From positions 186,001-250,000 of the forward strand of contig NZ_JACIFO010000001.1 in the NCBI RefSeq assembly GCF_014197445.1: a DNA stretch of 64,000 nucleotides, given 5' to 3'. Position numbers and translations under genes: made by a program. Positions within the stretch are counted from its first letter, which is position 1. Each line of letters begins with the position of its first letter. Source of the stretch: Mesonia hippocampi (lineage in GTDB: Bacteria; Bacteroidota; Bacteroidia; Flavobacteriales; Flavobacteriaceae). Positions 61,214 to 64,000 of the stretch are shown here, piece by piece. The notes under the pieces are model-generated. The model was given only the letters and a program-made list of their open reading frames with translations. It did no database searches and was not told the DNA's origin.

Positions 61214-62208
61214 TGCAGGTAGAATTTAAACACCAGCAAGCTGCCCATTGTGAAAATGGGGTAGCATCTAATTTGTTAAAACATCAAGGTATAGAAATTA
61301 GCGAACCTATGGTTTTTGGTTTAGGTTCGGGTTTGTTCTTTGTTTATTTACCTTTTTTAAAAGTGAACTTTTCTCCAGCTTTTAGTTACCGACCTATGCC
61401 TGGGTGGATTTTTAAACGCATGGCAAAACTTTTAGGGATAAAGTTTAAACGGCAAAAATTTAATAGTCCAGAAAAAGCACAGCAAACCCTAGATAAAAAC
61501 CTAACAGAAAATATCCCAACAGGTTTACAAGTAGGGGTTTATGGATTATCTTATTTCCCGGAAGAATATCGTTTTCATTTTAACGCTCATAACTTAGTAG
61601 TTTATGGAAAAGATGATAAACAATATCAAATAAGCGATCCTGTAATGCAGTTCCCAACAAGCTTAACGCATAAGGAATTAGAAAAAGTACGTTTTGCAAA
61701 AGGCGCTTTAGCACCTAAAGGACATTTATATTACCCTATCTATATCCCAGAAGAAATTAATTGGGAAAAAGCCATAAAAAAAGCCATAAAGAAAAATTGT
61801 AGAGATATGCTAGCTCCAGTTCCAATTATTGGCGTAAATGGTATGCGGATGGTAGCTAAAAACATAAAAAAGTGGCCTAAAAAAATAGGAGTTCCAAAAA
61901 CCAATCATTATTTGGGGCAATTAATCCGTATGCAAGAAGAAATAGGTACAGGCGGCGGAGGCTTTAGGTTTATTTATGCAGCTTTTTTACAAGAATCGGC
62001 AGAAATCCTTAAGAACAATAAGCTAAAAGAACTTTCGGAAGAAATGACGCAAATAGGAGATATGTGGAGAGATTTTGCAGTCCAAATAGCGCGGGTATAT
62101 AAAAAACGAAGTAATCAAGAAGATGTATACCAATACCTGTCTGATAAAATGCTTGAAATTGCAGATAGAGAAGAGGCTTTTTTTAAACAACTTAAAAAAG
62201 CAGTTTGA
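61213..62208 (+). CDS. BtrH-type acyltransferase
   Basis: 331 aa. The N-terminal BtrH_N fold has QAAHCENGVASNLLKHQGI with a Cys nucleophile next to His, then FGLGSGL, and VYGKDDKQYQISDP containing the His/Asp region; the C-terminal half is DUF4872-like and helical. BtrH of butirosin synthesis moves an acyl group from an ACP to an acceptor. Here it could join the aryl polyene acyl-ACP to the dialkylresorcinol (inference). Confidence 0.82.
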   Translation: MQVEFKHQQAAHCENGVASNLLKHQGIEISEPMVFGLGSGLFFVYLPFLKVNFSPAFSYRPMPGWIFKRMAKLLGIKFKRQKFNSPEKAQQTLDKNLTENIPTGLQVGVYGLSYFPEEYRFHFNAHNLVVYGKDDKQYQISDPVMQFPTSLTHKELEKVRFAKGALAPKGHLYYPIYIPEEINWEKAIKKAIKKNCRDMLAPVPIIGVNGMRMVAKNIKKWPKKIGVPKTNHYLGQLIRMQEEIGTGGGGFRFIYAAFLQESAEILKNNKLKELSEEMTQIGDMWRDFAVQIARVYKKRSNQEDVYQYLSDKMLEIADREEAFFKQLKKAV

Positions 62209-62221
62209 TACATAAGTAATA

Positions 62222-62980
62222 ATGATGAGCAAATCGGTAATAGAGATTAGTAACCTATATAAGCAATATCAGCATACAAATAATTTTGTAGTTAAAGATG
62301 TGAGCTTAGTTATTCCTGAAAAAGAAATTTTTGGACTTTTAGGGCCTAATGGAGCAGGAAAAACAACCTTAATTTCTATTCTTTGTGGCTTATTAAAACC
62401 TACTTCTGGCAATGTTGTTATTTTTGATAAACAATACAATAAACAGCAAAAAGAAATTCACCAACAAATAGGCGTAGTACCACAAGAGTATGCCTTATAT
62501 CCAACGCTTACTGCACGCGAAAACATTATATATTTTGCGAGTATGTACGGACTAAAAGGAAAAGAATTACATCAAAAAGTAGATAAAGCACTAAAAAGAT
62601 TAGGGCTATTAAATTTTGCCGATAAAAAAATAGTTACTTTTTCGGGAGGAATGAAACGTAGAATTAACCTTATAGTAGGAATGTTGCATACTCCTAAAAT
62701 TTTATTTTTAGACGAACCCACCGTTGGGGTAGATGTGCATTCTAAAAATGTAATTATCGAATTTTTGAAGGAGCTTAATGAAAAAGGAACAACCATTGTT
62801 TATACCTCGCATCACCTTACCGAGGCAGAAAATTTTTGTACAGATATTGCCATCATTGATCATGGAGAAATCTTTGCTCACGACACTCCTAAAAATCTAA
62901 TTAACGCTACAAAAAACGCCTCAAACCTTGAGGATGTTTTTATAGAATTAACAGGAAAACAGCTTCGAGATGATGTATAA
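62222..62980 (+). CDS. ABC transporter ATP-binding protein
   Basis: 252 aa. Walker A GPNGAGKTT, Q-loop VVPQEYALY, signature VTFSGGMKRR, Walker B ILFLDEPTVGVD, switch SHHLTEAE. Exporter-type (ABC-2) ATPase. Overlaps the permease gene by 11 nt. It presumably exports a pigment precursor or the finished flexirubin. Confidence 0.92.
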   Translation: MMSKSVIEISNLYKQYQHTNNFVVKDVSLVIPEKEIFGLLGPNGAGKTTLISILCGLLKPTSGNVVIFDKQYNKQQKEIHQQIGVVPQEYALYPTLTARENIIYFASMYGLKGKELHQKVDKALKRLGLLNFADKKIVTFSGGMKRRINLIVGMLHTPKILFLDEPTVGVDVHSKNVIIEFLKELNEKGTTIVYTSHHLTEAENFCTDIAIIDHGEIFAHDTPKNLINATKNASNLEDVFIELTGKQLRDDV

Positions 62981-64000
62981 AATAGGGCAATCGGTAAAAA
63001 AAGAAGTATTGCTTTTAGCAAGAGATTGGGGTGGCTTAGTTATTCTTTTTTTAATGCCCATTATATTGGTTATTACCGTAACGCTTATTCAAGATAGTTC
63101 TTTTAAATCTATTTCTACTAAGATAGAAATAGCTTTTGTAGATCATGATAAAGGAAAAATTTCAGAAACTATTGTTTCTAATTTAGCAAAAAGCGATGCC
63201 TTTGTTTTGATTTCAGAACGAGAAGGCAATTTAATTTCAGAGGAAGAATTGCAAAACTTAGTTTTTAAAGGAAAATATCAAATGGGAATTGTACTTCCTG
63301 AAAATTTGAGTACAGAACTAGAAAGCAAAGTAAACCAAAATGTAGAAAAGGCAATAAGCGCTTTTGGCTTTGGAGCAGAAGAAACCACGCCAAATGCAGT
63401 TACAACAACTAAAGAGATTAAGTTGTATTTTGACCCCGCGACGCATTTATCTTTTAAATCGGGGGTAAAAAACGCCATCGATAAAATTGTTACCCAAATA
63501 GAAAATCAATCTATTTATAATGCTTTTCAAGCACAATTCACAGAAGAAGATAATGCTTCGTTTTTCGATCAAGAGAGTCTAATTGTTTTTAAAGAAATTC
63601 TTCCTAATTTACCAGAAAATCAGGTAAAACCTACTTCAGTACAGCACAATGTTCCTGCCTGGACGCTTTTTGCTATGTTTTTTATTGTTGTTCCGCTTTC
63701 TATCAATATGGTAAAAGAAAAAAACCAAGGTACACACATACGCTTATTAACAAGTCCAGTATCGCCAATTGTATTTCTTACCGGCAAAATAATAACTTAT
63801 TTGCTAATATGTTGGTTGCAGTTTTTGGTAATGTTAGCCATCGGGAAGTTTGTTTTTCCTTATTTCGGACTGCTTCCGTTAGTATTAACTAACTTTGGGT
63901 GGCTTAGCCTTATCGCTTTATTCTCGGGCTTAGCGGCCATTGGTTTTGGAATTTTATTAGGAACTTTTGCCAAAACGCAAGAGCAATCTGCTCCTTTTGG
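62970..64000 (+). CDS. ABC-2 type transporter permease, truncated by the window edge
   Basis: Open from ATG 62970 to the window end (343+ residues). One N-terminal membrane segment (~22-41, VILFLMPIILVITVTLI), a ~190-residue extracytoplasmic loop, then several membrane segments (AWTLFAMFFIVVPLSINMV, ITYLLICWLQFLVMLAI, LSLIALFSGLAAIGFGILLG), the ABC2_membrane_3 layout. It pairs with the ATPase just upstream. Confidence 0.88.
   Translation, partial: MMYKIGQSVKKEVLLLARDWGGLVILFLMPIILVITVTLIQDSSFKSISTKIEIAFVDHDKGKISETIVSNLAKSDAFVLISEREGNLISEEELQNLVFKGKYQMGIVLPENLSTELESKVNQNVEKAISAFGFGAEETTPNAVTTTKEIKLYFDPATHLSFKSGVKNAIDKIVTQIENQSIYNAFQAQFTEEDNASFFDQESLIVFKEILPNLPENQVKPTSVQHNVPAWTLFAMFFIVVPLSINMVKEKNQGTHIRLLTSPVSPIVFLTGKIITYLLICWLQFLVMLAIGKFVFPYFGLLPLVLTNFGWLSLIALFSGLAAIGFGILLGTFAKTQEQSAPF

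Overview
The window looks like chromosomal DNA of a member of the Flavobacteriaceae (Bacteroidota). The reasons are its AT-rich composition, promoters of the TTG-N18/19-TAnnTTTG type, TTG starts, families typical of the group (DUF4290, DUF4197, START-like protein, outer-membrane beta-barrel receptor), and a flexirubin-type pigment cluster. I cannot name the genus from sequence alone.

Layout. 1-10.06 kb is mostly core: the end of a TonB-dependent receptor, an NlpC/P60 peptidase, thiolase, a 7TM-HD phosphodiesterase (PgpH type), a thioesterase, GalE, a Nif3-like protein and a coiled-coil 'zinc ribbon' protein that has lost its cysteines. 10.06-15.9 kb is accessory DNA: four copies of a dispersed direct repeat, a ~150-bp imperfect palindrome, gene remnants (Fic N-terminus; repeat-type surface protein tail), a BatD-like lipoprotein, an ArsR regulator with its target oxidoreductase, and an HxlR/azoreductase/AlkD-like group. 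15.9-19.9 kb holds a serine hydrolase, a GNAT protein, a DUF2130 protein and a lipoprotein. 20.2-26.2 kb (minus strand) is a metal-homeostasis cluster: CDF transporter, free HMA chaperone, CopA, and an HMA-AraC fusion regulator. 26.3-31.5 kb carries pirin with a Crp-family regulator, a BtuF-like protein, DUF4197 and pncB. 31.6-33.6 kb is a second small accessory patch (exported protein, DUF6169-like protein plus a 43-aa partner, tRNA-Met). 33.7-42 kb is core: START-like protein, class IV aminotransferase, YqgE, HU, fmt-recQ-AAA, DUF493, DUF4290, murA. 42.4-50.6 kb is an unusual plus-strand block: 58-aa protein, leucine-rich-repeat protein, TPR histidine kinase and LuxR response regulator, a duplicated-hairpin membrane protein, a SUFU-domain protein, a lipoprotein and an SMI1/KNR4 protein. 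50.6-64 kb is the flexirubin (aryl polyene-dialkylresorcinol) cluster and runs off the window: halogenase-like flavoprotein, tyrosine ammonia-lyase, WG-repeat protein, FabG, ketosynthase, ACP, acyltransferase, DarA, DarB, two hotdog dehydratases, XRE-like protein, BtrH-type acyltransferase, and ABC ATPase and permease.

Most notable observation. Two accessory loci, 10.57-15.47 kb and (in reverse) 33.16-32.39 kb, are bracketed by the same two sequence elements in the same order and orientation. Element A is 28 bp with one mismatch between copies, and lies exactly 68 nt before the first ATG in both. Element B is ~65 bp around a 22-bp palindrome, and lies 22-23 nt after the last stop codon in both. 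This resembles a cassette-type mobile unit that I cannot assign to a known class. No recombinase or transposase is present in the window.
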